Origin: an uncultured Marinobacter sp.
GTDB taxonomy: Bacteria > Pseudomonadota > Gammaproteobacteria > Pseudomonadales > Oleiphilaceae
Direction of reading: 5' to 3'
Assembly (NCBI RefSeq): GCF_913055835.1
Contig: NZ_CAJXKQ010000017.1
Location: 1 to 64,000, forward strand
DNA length: 64,000 nucleotides
This document shows positions 45,860-55,385 of this stretch, piece by piece. The notes under the pieces were generated by a model. The model saw only the letters and a list, made by a program, of their open reading frames with translations. It did no database searches and was not told the DNA's origin. Made by a program: the position numbers and the translations under genes. The stretch's first letter is position 1; each line of letters opens with the position of its first letter.

Positions 45860-46127
45860 AGTGTCTCTCCTTGAGATCCTTATTTTATGACGGTCGGCTA
45901 CGACAAAATTAAAATTCAGCAATGTCGCAAACCGTCAAAGAGGCTAATCCAAGGAAAGACCATGCGATAGGCAGGGTTTTGTTCACAAAACACTCAAAAC
46001 GAGAACAAATTCCACACTGCATTGTTTTTATTAAGTTTTTATACCGATCAACAAATGTGAAACATTATAAAAGATCATTCTATATGTGAGTTTATGAACT
46101 AAATAGAACAGAGCATCTCTAACCTGC

Positions 46128-46442
46128 TCATTTCTTAGGGACAAACCCCTCCGGCTTGTCCCTGAGCCACTCAACAAAAGTCCGCAACTCCTCCAACTCC
46201 AGCAACTTTTCCCGAGTATTGAAGTACAAACCCAGCTCATACTCGGAACGGGCCTTGTGGATAGCGTTATGGCATGGACGGCATACCCAGAGTGTTCGGG
46301 TGATCAGCTCCTCCTTGGTGAACAGTTTCTGAAAACGCTTTTTGCGGTGCAGATGCTTGGGGATCAGGTGGTGCCGGGTGAGCTTGGCCACCGGTCGTTC
46401 GCAGAGTTCGCAGTTGTCAGGTTGGGGTGGGAGTTTGAGCAT
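46128..46442 (-). CDS. HNH endonuclease-family protein
   Basis: A 104-residue protein with a compact HNH fold: CELCERP supplies one Cys pair, KLTRHHLIPKHLH the HH of the active site, and CRPCHNAIHKA the second Cys pair and the final His. Such small free-standing HNH proteins occur in many gammaproteobacteria; their targets are mostly unknown. No phage or restriction genes are adjacent, so it seems a solitary housekeeping-type member. Confidence 0.8.
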   Translation of the reverse strand: MLKLPPQPDNCELCERPVAKLTRHHLIPKHLHRKKRFQKLFTKEELITRTLWVCRPCHNAIHKARSEYELGLYFNTREKLLELEELRTFVEWLRDKPEGFVPKK

Positions 46443-46455
46443 TGCGGAAGTACCA

Positions 46456-46488
46456 GTCGGGTTTCGCCTTTGGCTCCACCCGACCTAC
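46456..46488. repeat. GTCGGGTTTCGCC...ACCCGACCTAC repeat (variant)
   Basis: A divergent copy of the GTCGGATTACG palindrome family: GTCGGGT pairs with ACCCGAC around TTCGCCTTTGGCTCC, and the unit ends in the family-typical CCTAC. It lies between the HNH and cnoX genes. Confidence 0.65.
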
Positions 46489-46513
46489 ATTGTGTTTGAC
46501 CGCCGCCAAACGG

Positions 46514-47377
46514 TCAGTGCATCAGGGTATAGAGCTTCCGGCGATAGGTCCGTACATCCGGGTTGTTATTACCCAGCTTGTCGAACAGCTCGATCAGCGT
46601 GGTCTTGGCCACTTCGTCCTTGTATTTGCTGTCTACCTGCATCAGGCGGATCAGAAGATCCATGGCCTCGGCGTTGTTTTCCTGTAATACGTGGTGAAGC
46701 GCCAACTGGTGCAATGCGTTCGGGTCTTTCGGATCCTGCTCCAGAGCCATTTCAAGATCCTTGACCGGTGGCAGCTCGGCAGACTGCTTGAGAAACTTCA
46801 GCCGGGCAGCCAGCTGCTTCGCCTGGTGCTGCATTTTCTCTTCCGGCGGCAGGCTTTCCAGCACCTGCTCAGCAGTCTCGATATCACCCATTTCCGCCTT
46901 CAGCTGGGCGAGATCGATCAGGACCTTCAGGTTTTCCGGATCCTCCTGGTTCATCTGGGAAAGAATGGCCAGCGCTCCTTCAACATCGCCCTCTTCCCAG
47001 ATTCGATGGGCCTTATCGTAGGGATCTTCCTTGGGCGCCTCTACATGCTTGTCCAGAATCTTGCGGATTTCGCTCTCTGGCAGGGCGCCGTTGAAGCCAT
47101 CCACGGCCTGACCGTTCTTGACCAGGATAACGGTGGGCAGGCTGCGCACGCCAAGGCTTGAGGTAAGCTGTTCCTGCTCGTCAGCGTTCACCTTGGCCAG
47201 CATGAACGCACCCTGGTAATCCTCCGCCAGTTTATCCAGCAGGGGCATCAACTGCTTGCAGGGGGCACACCACTCGGCCCAGACATCCACCAGGATGGGC
47301 GTGCTGGCAGAGGCTTCCATCACCTTCTGCTGAAAGTTTTCCATGGTGGCGTCGAAAATATACGGAGAGTTGCTCAT
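46514..47377 (-). CDS. cnoX: thioredoxin-TPR co-chaperone (CnoX/YbbN)
   Basis: A 287-residue protein with an N-terminal thioredoxin domain and C-terminal TPR repeats, like E. coli CnoX/YbbN, which holds chlorine-damaged proteins for GroEL and DnaK. The active site is WCAPC (Cys37/Cys40), a redox-type motif, unlike the SQHC of E. coli. The thioredoxin domain continues to SLGVRSLPTVILVKNG; helical pairs follow from about residue 115. The GTG at 47386 is in frame, but the ATG at 47377 (MSNSPYIFDA) fits the family. Confidence 0.9.
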   Translation of the reverse strand: MSNSPYIFDATMENFQQKVMEASASTPILVDVWAEWCAPCKQLMPLLDKLAEDYQGAFMLAKVNADEQEQLTSSLGVRSLPTVILVKNGQAVDGFNGALPESEIRKILDKHVEAPKEDPYDKAHRIWEEGDVEGALAILSQMNQEDPENLKVLIDLAQLKAEMGDIETAEQVLESLPPEEKMQHQAKQLAARLKFLKQSAELPPVKDLEMALEQDPKDPNALHQLALHHVLQENNAEAMDLLIRLMQVDSKYKDEVAKTTLIELFDKLGNNNPDVRTYRRKLYTLMH

Positions 47378-47473
47378 GCAAGGCACCTGAAAAGTCGTAG
47401 GAATCGTCGGAAACTGCCAGAGACATGGGGCCTACTCCCGGAAATTCAAGCACCAGCGGTGTTAACCCAAGTC

Positions 47474-47501
47474 CTTGAAATCACCGTATCTGCCGTTACA
47501 T
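47474..47501 (+). promoter_or_regulatory. possible heat-shock (sigma-32) promoter of lon
   Basis: An exact CTTGAAA -35 box lies 12 bases before CCGTTACAT, which is a poor match to the sigma-32 -10 consensus CCCCATnT. It lies about 70-100 bases before the protease gene, as expected for a Lon promoter. Confidence 0.3.
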
Positions 47502-47569
47502 AGCTACTAAGCAATGCTTCGGGACAACCACTCAGCAGCCTGTCCCGGGCAGACTCACAACCTTTCCGG

Positions 47570-50035
47570 ATGGATACTCGCGGCATGAATGACGAGACGC
47601 AAAACGATTCACTTGAGGAATTCGAAGAGGACGTGACCGAATACATCGGCAAGGACGAGCACAGCAAAAGTCTTGCTCTGCCCCAACAGATGATGCCCCG
47701 GCGCATGTATGTACTGCCGGTTTCCAACCGGCCTTTCTTCCCGGCGCAAGTTCAGCCGGTAGTCGTGAACCAGAACCCGTGGCAGGAAACCCTGAAACGG
47801 GTCGGTGAAACCGACCACAAGGTGATGGGGATCTGCTTTGTGGAAGAACCGGAGGCAGAAGACGGCACACCCGCCAGCGAACAACTGGAAACGGTGGGCT
47901 GCGCCGTACGCGTGCACCATGCCCAGAATGACAGTGGCAAGGTCCAGTTTATTGCCCAGGGCCTCCAGCGCTTCCGGATTGTCCAGTGGCTGCGCCGCAA
48001 GCCGCCCTATCTGGTGGAAGTGGAATACCCGGCAGAACCGGAAGAAGACGCAGACGAGCTGAAGGCCTACACCCTGGCCATCATCAGCGCGATCAAGGAG
48101 CTGCTGCGCACCAATCCGCTCTATGGCGAAGAGGTGAAGCAATACCTGTCCCGATTCGGGCCGGACGACAGCTCACCGCTGGCCGATTTCGGCGCCTCGA
48201 TGACCAGTGCGCCTGGCAACGAGCTTCAGGATGTGCTGGACACGGTTCCCCTGCTCCGCCGCATGGAAAAGGTCCTGCTGTTGATGCGCAAGGAACAGGA
48301 AGTCGCGCGGCTACAGTCGGAAATCAGTGAAGAGGTGAACGCCAAGGTTCAGAAGCATCAGCGCGAGTTCTTCCTGAAGGAACAGCTGAAGGTGATCCAG
48401 CGTGAGCTGGGGATGGCCAAGGACGACAAGACCGCCGACGTGGAACGCTTCGAGCAGCGCATGGCGGAACTCAATCCGCCCGAGGCCGTCCAGGAGCGTT
48501 TCAACGATGAGGTTGAAAAACTGCAGGTATTGGAACAGGGCTCGCCGGAATACGGCGTCACCCGCAATTACCTGGACTGGCTGACCCAGGTTCCCTGGGG
48601 CGTTCATTCGGAGGACCACTTCGATCTGGCGGAAGCCCGCCGGATACTGGACCGTGATCACGATGGTCTGGACGATGTAAAAGACCGCATCGTCGAGTTC
48701 CTGGCCGAAGGTACCTTCAAGGGCGAGGTCAGCGGCTCAATCCTGCTGCTGGTAGGCCCGCCTGGCGTGGGCAAGACATCCATCGGCCATTCGGTGGCGG
48801 ATGCCCTGGGGCGGAAATTCTATCGGTTCAGCGTTGGCGGCATGCGGGATGAAGCTGAAATCAAAGGCCACCGCCGCACCTACATTGGCGCCATGCCCGG
48901 CAAGTTTGTCCAGGCGTTGAAAGACACAAAGGTGGCGAACCCGGTCATCATGCTGGATGAGATCGACAAGATCGGTGCGTCCTTCCAGGGCGATCCCGCC
49001 TCCGCCCTGCTGGAGACCCTGGATCCGGAGCAGAACCGCGAGTTCCTGGACCACTATCTCGATGTGCGCATGGACCTGTCCAAAGTTCTGTTCATCTGCA
49101 CGGCCAACCAGCTCGATACGATTCCGCGGCCTCTGCTCGACCGGATGGACGTAATTCGCCTTTCCGGTTACATCGCGGAAGAAAAGCTGGCGATCGCCAA
49201 ACATTACCTGCTCCCCCGGCTGCTGAAGCGGGCCGGGCTGCTGAAAAAGCAGTTCAATATCACCGACGCAGCCATCAAACAGGTGATTGAGGGCTACGCC
49301 CGCGAGGCTGGCGTGCGGAGCCTGGAAAAGCTGCTGCACAAGATTCTGCGCAAGGGCATCGTGAAGTTGCTGGAAAAGCCGGACGAACCTGTGAAGGTAG
49401 GCGTCTCTGATCTGCAGAGCTACCTCGGGCAGCCTTCGTTCAAGAAAGAGAAATCACTCAAAGGCACCGGTGTCGTGACCGGTTTGGCCTGGACCGCAAT
49501 GGGCGGGGCTACCCTGAGCATCGAGGCCTCCAGGATTCACAGCGCCCAGCGCGGCTTCAAACTGACCGGCCAATTGGGGGATGTGATGAAGGAGTCCGCC
49601 GAAATCGCCTACAGCTATGTGTCCTCGAACCTCAAGCGCTATAAAGGGGACCCGGCCTTCTTCGACAAATCTTTCGTGCACCTGCACGTACCCGAGGGCG
49701 CTACGCCCAAGGACGGCCCCAGTGCCGGCGTCACAATGGCTACGGCGCTACTGTCCATCGCACGCAGGGAAGCGCCGCAACAGAACATTGCCATGACCGG
49801 TGAACTCACCCTTACCGGGCAGGTTCTACCGGTGGGCGGTATTCGCGAGAAGGTGATTGCGGCGCGGCGGCAGAAAATCACCAACCTGATCCTGCCGGAA
49901 GCGAACCGGGGCGATTACGAGGAACTGCCGGGGTACCTGAAGGAAGGCTTGGTGGTGAACTTTGCCAAGCACTACAACGATGTGTTTCAGGTGTGTTTTG
50001 GCAATAAGCCCAGGAGCGGGTCTTCGGTGCATTAA
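47570..50035 (+). CDS. lon: ATP-dependent protease La, second-type Lon (AsrA-like)
   Basis: An 821-residue LonA protease that degrades misfolded and regulatory proteins in the cytoplasm. The N-terminal substrate domain starts about residue 45 (MYVLPVSNRPFFPAQ). The AAA+ motor has Walker A GPPGVGKT near 395-402 and Walker B VIMLDEIDKIG. The protease dyad is Ser718 (DGPSAGV) and Lys761 (GGIREKV), 43 residues apart as in E. coli. The acidic N-terminal extension and the GGTGVVTGLAW-less middle make it closer to the second Lon of Pseudomonas (AsrA) than to clpX-linked Lon. An alternative ATG lies at 47585; neither has a strong ribosome-binding site. Confidence 0.92.
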   Translation: MDTRGMNDETQNDSLEEFEEDVTEYIGKDEHSKSLALPQQMMPRRMYVLPVSNRPFFPAQVQPVVVNQNPWQETLKRVGETDHKVMGICFVEEPEAEDGTPASEQLETVGCAVRVHHAQNDSGKVQFIAQGLQRFRIVQWLRRKPPYLVEVEYPAEPEEDADELKAYTLAIISAIKELLRTNPLYGEEVKQYLSRFGPDDSSPLADFGASMTSAPGNELQDVLDTVPLLRRMEKVLLLMRKEQEVARLQSEISEEVNAKVQKHQREFFLKEQLKVIQRELGMAKDDKTADVERFEQRMAELNPPEAVQERFNDEVEKLQVLEQGSPEYGVTRNYLDWLTQVPWGVHSEDHFDLAEARRILDRDHDGLDDVKDRIVEFLAEGTFKGEVSGSILLLVGPPGVGKTSIGHSVADALGRKFYRFSVGGMRDEAEIKGHRRTYIGAMPGKFVQALKDTKVANPVIMLDEIDKIGASFQGDPASALLETLDPEQNREFLDHYLDVRMDLSKVLFICTANQLDTIPRPLLDRMDVIRLSGYIAEEKLAIAKHYLLPRLLKRAGLLKKQFNITDAAIKQVIEGYAREAGVRSLEKLLHKILRKGIVKLLEKPDEPVKVGVSDLQSYLGQPSFKKEKSLKGTGVVTGLAWTAMGGATLSIEASRIHSAQRGFKLTGQLGDVMKESAEIAYSYVSSNLKRYKGDPAFFDKSFVHLHVPEGATPKDGPSAGVTMATALLSIARREAPQQNIAMTGELTLTGQVLPVGGIREKVIAARRQKITNLILPEANRGDYEELPGYLKEGLVVNFAKHYNDVFQVCFGNKPRSGSSVH

Positions 50036-50050
50036 TCGTGGGGGGGGGTT

Positions 50051-50178
50051 GTCGGATTACGCTTTGCTAATCCGACCTACGGGTTGAGGGTTTGTCGGAT
50101 TACGCTTCGCTAATCCGACCTACGAGTTTGGAAAGCTGCTTTGTAGGTCGGATTAGACCCAATGGGTCGTAATCCGAC
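50051..50178. repeat. triple cluster of GTCGGATTACG palindromes
   Basis: Two direct copies (50051-50080, 50094-50123) and one inverted copy (50143-50178). Each pairs GTCGGATTA with TAATCCGAC and adds CCTAC at one end. In the third, the loop is ACCCAATGGGT, itself palindromic. They fill the gap between lon and the convergent marR gene. Related copies: 46456, 60374, 60676. Confidence 0.85.
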
Positions 50179-50186
50179 ACCCCTGT

Positions 50187-50681
50187 TCAGGCTTTCTCCT
50201 TCCAGCCGTCGTCCTTCAGAACCGACCCCACGGTCAGCACCGGTGACGCATCAATATCATCGGCATCCATCATGTTGGCCACGCGCTGAAGCGAGGCCAG
50301 GATCATGGTCTGCTCCCATTCCGCCAGGTTCTGGAATTTCTGGATGAAATCCTCCTGTAGCGGGTTTGGTGCGCGGGCCAGCAGATCTGCCCCCTCATCG
50401 GTCAGGTGCGCGTGTACCTTGCGCTTGTCCCGGGTGCTGCGAACCCGGTATACCAGGTTCCGGTGTTCCAGCCGGTCGAGAATCGTGGTTACCGTGGCCT
50501 GGCTGAGACTGACCTTTTCCGCAATGGTGCCGATGGTCACTTCTCCAAGATCCCGAATCGTTCTCATGATCAGCAGCTGTGGCCCGGTAAGTCCGGCATG
50601 CTTGCTCAGGCGCTTTGAGTGAAGGTCTGTTGCCCGGATTACCCGCCTGAGAGCCACCAGTACATCTTCATAACTGTTCAC
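50187..50681 (-). CDS. MarR-family transcriptional regulator
   Basis: A 164-residue winged-helix regulator. The DNA-binding part is SKHAGLTGPQLLIMRTIRDLG, then IAEKVSLSQATVTTILDRLEHRNLVYRVRSTRDKRKVHAHLTDEG, the MarR pattern with its basic wing. The frame runs to 50792, but the GTG at 50681 (VNSYEDVLVALRR) has GGAG seven bases upstream and removes a non-homologous leader. The upstream region holds an imperfect palindrome that may be its operator. Ligand and targets unknown; the divergent TPR gene is a possible target. Confidence 0.85.
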   Translation of the reverse strand: MNSYEDVLVALRRVIRATDLHSKRLSKHAGLTGPQLLIMRTIRDLGEVTIGTIAEKVSLSQATVTTILDRLEHRNLVYRVRSTRDKRKVHAHLTDEGADLLARAPNPLQEDFIQKFQNLAEWEQTMILASLQRVANMMDADDIDASPVLTVGSVLKDDGWKEKA

Positions 50682-50718
50682 AGCAATACTCCGATTCGGT
50701 ATTGGTAATTTATTTATA

Positions 50719-50735
50719 CCCCTAACTATTAGAGG
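50719..50735. promoter_or_regulatory. candidate MarR operator
   Basis: CCCCTAA-CTA-TTAGAGG is an inverted repeat with one mismatched pair, upstream of the MarR gene and 110 bases before the divergent TPR gene. Size and symmetry fit a MarR dimer. Confidence 0.4.
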
Positions 50736-50845
50736 TCTTTGCACCATGGATTGCAAGTCAGGGAGATTCCCTGCATTTTTTCGGCCAGCCACTATGCTAA
50801 GGTCACGACTTTATTTCTTTTCGACAGACGGACGGACTGCGCCCG

Positions 50846-51754
50846 ATGACCAAGTTTTTTCTGCCTTTTCTTTTCATGATGACATTCGCCGGCACCCTTT
50901 ACGCTCAGGACCAACTGGGGCCAGAGAAAGAGCTCACCGCGGAGGATCTGGAAGAAAGTATCAAGACGCTGGAAGAACCCATGTACACACCCTTCGTCGA
51001 GCTTTATCTGCTGGAGGAGAGTAAGGCGCTCCGCAAAGAGATGCAGAACACCCGGGCAGAGCTGATCGAAAAGGTGGTGGACAAAGAACTGTCCGTTGCC
51101 GACAAAACCATGTCCTACGCCACCGACACGGTTACCTACTTCTTCTACCTGATTGCCGGCGCCACATCCATTCTCGTGGTTATCGGCTGGAACTCCATCC
51201 GGGATATGCGGAACCAGCTCACCAGCCTGGCGGAAAAGCGGGTTAACGAGCTTGTGGTCGAGTACGAGAAGCGTCTCGAATCCATCGAAGAGCAGCTCAA
51301 GCAGAAATCCGACATCATCCACCAGAACCAGGCCGAGATTGAACGCACCAACGAAGTGCACTCACTCTGGCTCAAGGCCAGCCAGGAAACCTCTCAGCAG
51401 AACAAGATTGCTGCCTACGACCAGATCCTCGACCTTCGCCCGGATGATGTGGAGGCTCTGAGTTACAAAGCGGACGCTGTCCTGGAAATGCAGGAACCAC
51501 TCTGGGCCATCAGTCTATGCCAGCGGGCGCTGAAGCTTGCACCGGACAATGGCCACGCGCACTATCAGTTGGCATGTGCCTATGCGGAAATCGGCCGCTG
51601 GGAAGACGCAGTCAGTACCTTGAAGAAAGCTATTGAAATTTCGGAAGCATACCGCGACGATGCGTCTGTAGACGTGAGTTTTGACCAGCTCCGCGAACAT
51701 GAGAGCTTCCGGGCACTGGTCTCAGAGGATGAAGAAGACGGCAGGGATGCGTGA
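50846..51754 (+). CDS. membrane-anchored TPR protein
   Basis: A 302-residue envelope protein. Residues 1-20 look like a signal peptide or first helix (FFLPFLFMMTFAGTLYA). A second helix follows at about 97-114 (VTYFFYLIAGATSILVVIGW), then a coiled coil (about 117-170), then TPR-type helical pairs (about 185-270), including AISLCQRALKLAPDNGHAHYQLACAYAEIG. The tail is acidic. TPRs probably recruit partner proteins on the cytoplasmic side. No named family recognised. It is followed by a hairpin and then livK. Confidence 0.7.
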   Translation: MTKFFLPFLFMMTFAGTLYAQDQLGPEKELTAEDLEESIKTLEEPMYTPFVELYLLEESKALRKEMQNTRAELIEKVVDKELSVADKTMSYATDTVTYFFYLIAGATSILVVIGWNSIRDMRNQLTSLAEKRVNELVVEYEKRLESIEEQLKQKSDIIHQNQAEIERTNEVHSLWLKASQETSQQNKIAAYDQILDLRPDDVEALSYKADAVLEMQEPLWAISLCQRALKLAPDNGHAHYQLACAYAEIGRWEDAVSTLKKAIEISEAYRDDASVDVSFDQLREHESFRALVSEDEEDGRDA

Positions 51755-51769
51755 CACCGCTCAGAGCGG

Positions 51770-51800
51770 CACGGGATTTGCCTCTGCAGGCAAGCCCGTG
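51770..51800. promoter_or_regulatory. stem-loop between the TPR gene and livK
   Basis: CACGGG and TTGCCT pair with AGGCAA and CCCGTG around a CTGC loop, with small internal bulges. No U-run follows on either strand. It may protect the TPR transcript end. Confidence 0.5.
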
Positions 51801-51908
51801 TTCCGGAGCAAACTCCAGAGCCATCCGCTTGACAAGCAGAGAGGTGTGGTGTTTGTTTAACTCTCTGAGAACACAAGAATAACCCTGAAATAAAACAGGA
51901 CAGACTCA

Positions 51909-53021
51909 ATGAGAACTTCAGTAAAAAAACTCGTAACCGCTGTAAGTACCTCCGTAGCCCTGATGGGCGCCGGCCACGCCGCCGCAGAAATCCAGATCGG
52001 TATTGCCGGCCCCATGACAGGCCCCGTTGCCCAGTATGGTGACATGCAATTCTCCGGTGCCCGCATGGCGATCGAGCAGATCAACGCCAACGGCGGTGTG
52101 ATGGGTGAAGAGCTGGTTGCCGTTGAATACGACGACGTGTGTGACCCCAAGCAGGCCGTAACCGTTGCCAACAGCCTGGTTAACGACGGCGTACGCTTCG
52201 TTATTGGCCACCTGTGCTCCAGCTCTACCCAGCCCGCATCTGACATCTACGAAGATGAAGGCATCCTGATGGTTACCCCGGCTTCTACCAGCCCGGAAAT
52301 CACCGAGCGTGGCTATGAGCTGGTGTTCCGTACCATCGGCCTGGACAGCATGCAGGGTCCGGTCGCAGCTCGCTACATTGCCTCCCAGAGCCCGGAGCGC
52401 GTCGCCATTGTTCACGACAAGCAGCAGTACGGTGAAGGTATTGCCACCGCTGTTCGTGACACCTTGAAGGACGCTGGCGTTGAAATCGCCATGTTTGAGG
52501 GTATCACTGCCGGTGACAAGGATTTCTCTTCGCTGGTCACCAAACTCAAGCAGGCCGATGTGGATTACGTCTACTACGGCGGTTACCACCCGGAACTGGG
52601 TCTGATTCTGCGCCAGGCTGACTCCGCTGGCCTGGATGCCCGTTTCATGGGCCCCGAGGGCGTGGGTAACAAGGACATCAACACCATCGCCGGCGAAGCC
52701 GCCGAAGGCCTGCTGGTAACCCTGCCACCTGCATTCGACCAGAAAGCTGAAAACCAGGCGCTGGTGAAGGCATTTGAAGACAAGGGCGAGGATCCTTCCG
52801 GTCCGTTCGTTCTGACCTCCTACACCGCCGTGCAACTGGTTGCCGAAGGCATTGAAGCGGCCGGCTCCACCGATCCGTTTGACGTTGCTGCCGCCCTGCG
52901 CGAAGGCACCTTCCAGACTCCGATCGGCACCGTTGAGTACGACCAGGCCGGCGACATGAAGTCGTTCGAGTTTGTTGTGTACGAATGGCATTCAGATGGA
53001 AGCAAAACTCCGGTAAACTGA
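51909..53021 (+). CDS. livK: branched-chain amino-acid-binding protein
   Basis: A 370-residue periplasmic binding protein of the LivJ/LivK/BraC family. A signal peptide covers about residues 1-26 (VALMGAGHAAA). The mature start is EIQIGIAGPMTGPVAQYGDMQ; then come GHLCSSSTQPASDIYEDEGILMVTPASTSPEIT and VYYGGYHPELGLILRQA, the regions lining the ligand cleft. A terminator follows, so the gene is partly separated from livHMGF. Leu/Ile/Val is the probable ligand by family. Confidence 0.93.
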   Translation: MRTSVKKLVTAVSTSVALMGAGHAAAEIQIGIAGPMTGPVAQYGDMQFSGARMAIEQINANGGVMGEELVAVEYDDVCDPKQAVTVANSLVNDGVRFVIGHLCSSSTQPASDIYEDEGILMVTPASTSPEITERGYELVFRTIGLDSMQGPVAARYIASQSPERVAIVHDKQQYGEGIATAVRDTLKDAGVEIAMFEGITAGDKDFSSLVTKLKQADVDYVYYGGYHPELGLILRQADSAGLDARFMGPEGVGNKDINTIAGEAAEGLLVTLPPAFDQKAENQALVKAFEDKGEDPSGPFVLTSYTAVQLVAEGIEAAGSTDPFDVAAALREGTFQTPIGTVEYDQAGDMKSFEFVVYEWHSDGSKTPVN

Positions 53022-53054
53022 GCCGCAATCGTTAACAAACGGTAATCATGAGAG

Positions 53055-53089
53055 CACCTTCTCACCGCGATCCGGGAGAAGGTGTTTTT
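53055..53089 (+). terminator. intrinsic terminator between livK and livH
   Basis: CACCTTCTC pairs with GAGAAGGTG (9 bp) and runs into TTTTT, 34-68 bases past the livK stop. It should end most livK transcripts and let a fraction read into livH. Confidence 0.85.
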
Positions 53090-53184
53090 CTAGGCTCCTG
53101 TTGATCCTCCCCCACTTCCTGCCCGGATATCCCGGGCATGGGGGTGTGGTAGCGGAGGGAGCAGGCTTTCGGAGTCCCATAACA

Positions 53185-54108
53185 ATGCAAGACCTCCTGT
53201 ATTTCTTTCAACAGCTCATCAACGGGCTGACGATCGGGAGCACCTACGCCCTGATCGCCATCGGCTACACGATGGTTTACGGCATCATCGGCATGATCAA
53301 CTTTGCCCATGGTGAAATCTATATGATCGGTGCCTACACGGCGCTGATTGCCATTACCGGCCTCGCCGCTCTTGGTATTGCCTGGCTACCCCTGATACTA
53401 ATCGTCGCGCTGATCTGCGCCATGATCGTCTCCAGCTCCATGGGCTGGGCGGTGGAACGGGTGGCCTACCGGCCCGTGCGGGGGCGTCACCGCCTGATCC
53501 CGCTGATCTCCGCCATCGGTATGTCCATCTTCCTGCAGAACTATGTTCACCTGGCACAAGGCTCCCGGAATATCGGTTTCCCGGCGCTGATCGACGGCGG
53601 TTTCAACTTCGGTTCCGGCGACGGTTTCCAGATGTCCCTGTCCTATATGCAGATCACCATCTTCATCACCACATTGATCTGTATGACAGCCCTGTCCCTG
53701 TTCATATCCCGCTCCCGTACTGGCCGAGCCTGTCGTGCCGTATCCCAGGACCTGGGCATGGCCAACCTGTTGGGCATCGACACCAACCGGATCATTTCCG
53801 CAACCTTTGTAATTGGTGCGGCTCTGGCAGCGGTTGCCGGCCTGCTTCTGGGCATGTACTACGGTTCGGTTGACCCTCTGTTCGGCTTCATTGCCGGCTT
53901 GAAGGCCTTTACCGCGGCGGTACTTGGCGGCATTGGCAGCATTCCCGGCGCGATGCTGGGCGGATTGATACTGGGCGTGGCAGAGAGTATGACCTCCGGC
54001 TACCTCAGCGGTGAATACAAGGATGTGATCTCCTTCAGCCTGCTGATCCTGATTCTGCTGTTCAAACCCACCGGCCTGCTTGGCAAACCGGAGGTTGAGA
54101 AGATCTGA
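53185..54108 (+). CDS. livH: branched-chain amino-acid ABC permease LivH
   Basis: A 307-residue inner-membrane permease (LivH/BraD). From the ATG at 53185 it begins [34 protein letters not shown], here quoted only to residue 20 in effect: [19 protein letters not shown]. The motif [17 protein letters not shown] is the EAA-like contact loop, and [13 protein letters not shown] closes the family pattern. The frame begins at 53101, but GGAG upstream and homology favour 53185. Stop overlaps livM (TGATG). Confidence 0.92.
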   Translation: MQDLLYFFQQLINGLTIGSTYALIAIGYTMVYGIIGMINFAHGEIYMIGAYTALIAITGLAALGIAWLPLILIVALICAMIVSSSMGWAVERVAYRPVRGRHRLIPLISAIGMSIFLQNYVHLAQGSRNIGFPALIDGGFNFGSGDGFQMSLSYMQITIFITTLICMTALSLFISRSRTGRACRAVSQDLGMANLLGIDTNRIISATFVIGAALAAVAGLLLGMYYGSVDPLFGFIAGLKAFTAAVLGGIGSIPGAMLGGLILGVAESMTSGYLSGEYKDVISFSLLILILLFKPTGLLGKPEVEKI

Positions 54109-55379
54109 TGGCTGCTAACAATTTCAGACACGCGCTTTTTTGCGCGATCATTACACTGATCATTTCCTACCCGATTATTGGCTTCAATCTTGAGGCCCAG
54201 GGCATTGACGTCACTCTGACCGGCGCCGATGCCAGCACCATTGTTATGGTGTTGCTCGCAGCGGTAATCGTATTCCTGTTCCAGATGTTCCGGGAACAAA
54301 TCATGGGGGGCCTGAAGAGTCTTCCGCATCCGCTGCCCCAGTCCAGCAAGGAGCCAATGGCGGAAAACCGCCGGGCAAAAATTGAGTCATGGGTGCTCAC
54401 AGGCATCGTGGTTCTTGCCCTTTTCTGGCCTTTCTTCGTGTCCCGTGGCGCGGTGGATCTGGCCACGCTCGTGCTGATCTATATCATGCTGGCCCTCGGC
54501 CTGAACGTGGTGGTTGGCTTGGCGGGGCTGCTGGATCTTGGCTATGTGGCGTTCTATGCTGTCGGTGCCTATACCTTTGCGCTCCTCTCCCAGTACGTCG
54601 GAATTTCATTCTGGCTGGCCCTGCCCATCGGTGCCCTGCTTGCCGCCCTGTTCGGTCTGGTGCTCGGCTTCCCGGTACTCAGGCTACGAGGCGATTATCT
54701 GGCGATCGTTACCCTCGGTTTCGGCGAGATTATCCGGATATTGCTGAATAACTGGACAACCCTGACGGGCGGCCCCAATGGCATTGGTGGCATTCCGGAT
54801 CCGACGCTGTTCGGTATGGAATTCGGTCGCAGGGTGAAAGAAGAGGGCAACACCTCGTTCCACGAAACCTTCGGTATCGCCTACAGCGGAGAACACAAGG
54901 TGATCTTCCTGTACCTGATTGCCCTGGTTCTCGCGGTGTTCACAGCCCTGGTCATCCGTCGCTTCATGCGGATGCCGGTAGGCCGTGCCTGGGAGGCCTT
55001 GCGGGAGGATGAGATCGCCGCCCGCTCCCTGGGCCTGAGCCGCACCGCAGTCAAGCTGTCCGCCTTTACCATCGGCGCCTTCTTTGCCGGTTTCGCGGGC
55101 ACGGTGTTTGCCTCCAAGCAGGGCTTTATCAGCCCGGAATCGTTTGTCTTCCTGGAATCCGCCATCATCCTGGCCATCGTGGTTCTCGGCGGCATGGGCT
55201 CTCAGATCGGTGTGGTACTGGCGGCAATCGCCGTCACCATTCTGCCGGAGCTTGCCCGTGAGTTCTCCGAGTACCGGATGCTGATTTTCGGCGCCGCCAT
55301 GGTGCTGATGATGGTCTGGCGTCCGCAGGGCCTGATGCCCATGCGCCGCATTCACATTGAACTGAAAAGGCAGGAGTGA
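54108..55379 (+). CDS. livM: branched-chain amino-acid ABC permease LivM
   Basis: A 423-residue permease (LivM/BraE). The first ~100 residues hold two helices and a charged stretch not found in short LivM proteins, as in Pseudomonas BraE. The core begins [52 protein letters not shown] and [16 protein letters not shown] are family marks, the latter near the ATPase-contact loop. One-base overlap with livH; the gap to livG is six bases. Confidence 0.93.
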   Translation: MAANNFRHALFCAIITLIISYPIIGFNLEAQGIDVTLTGADASTIVMVLLAAVIVFLFQMFREQIMGGLKSLPHPLPQSSKEPMAENRRAKIESWVLTGIVVLALFWPFFVSRGAVDLATLVLIYIMLALGLNVVVGLAGLLDLGYVAFYAVGAYTFALLSQYVGISFWLALPIGALLAALFGLVLGFPVLRLRGDYLAIVTLGFGEIIRILLNNWTTLTGGPNGIGGIPDPTLFGMEFGRRVKEEGNTSFHETFGIAYSGEHKVIFLYLIALVLAVFTALVIRRFMRMPVGRAWEALREDEIAARSLGLSRTAVKLSAFTIGAFFAGFAGTVFASKQGFISPESFVFLESAIILAIVVLGGMGSQIGVVLAAIAVTILPELAREFSEYRMLIFGAAMVLMMVWRPQGLMPMRRIHIELKRQE

Positions 55380-55385
55380 CAGACG

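Noticed and set aside
43274-45922. ATG start at 45922 for the large lipoprotein
   Set aside because: It would place about 20 polar residues before the signal peptide; the TTG at 45859 has AAGGAG and gives a normal lipoprotein leader.
50051-50178. CRISPR-like array (three similar units close together)
   Set aside because: Units are palindromic, of mixed orientation and unequal spacing, with no unique spacers and no cas genes.
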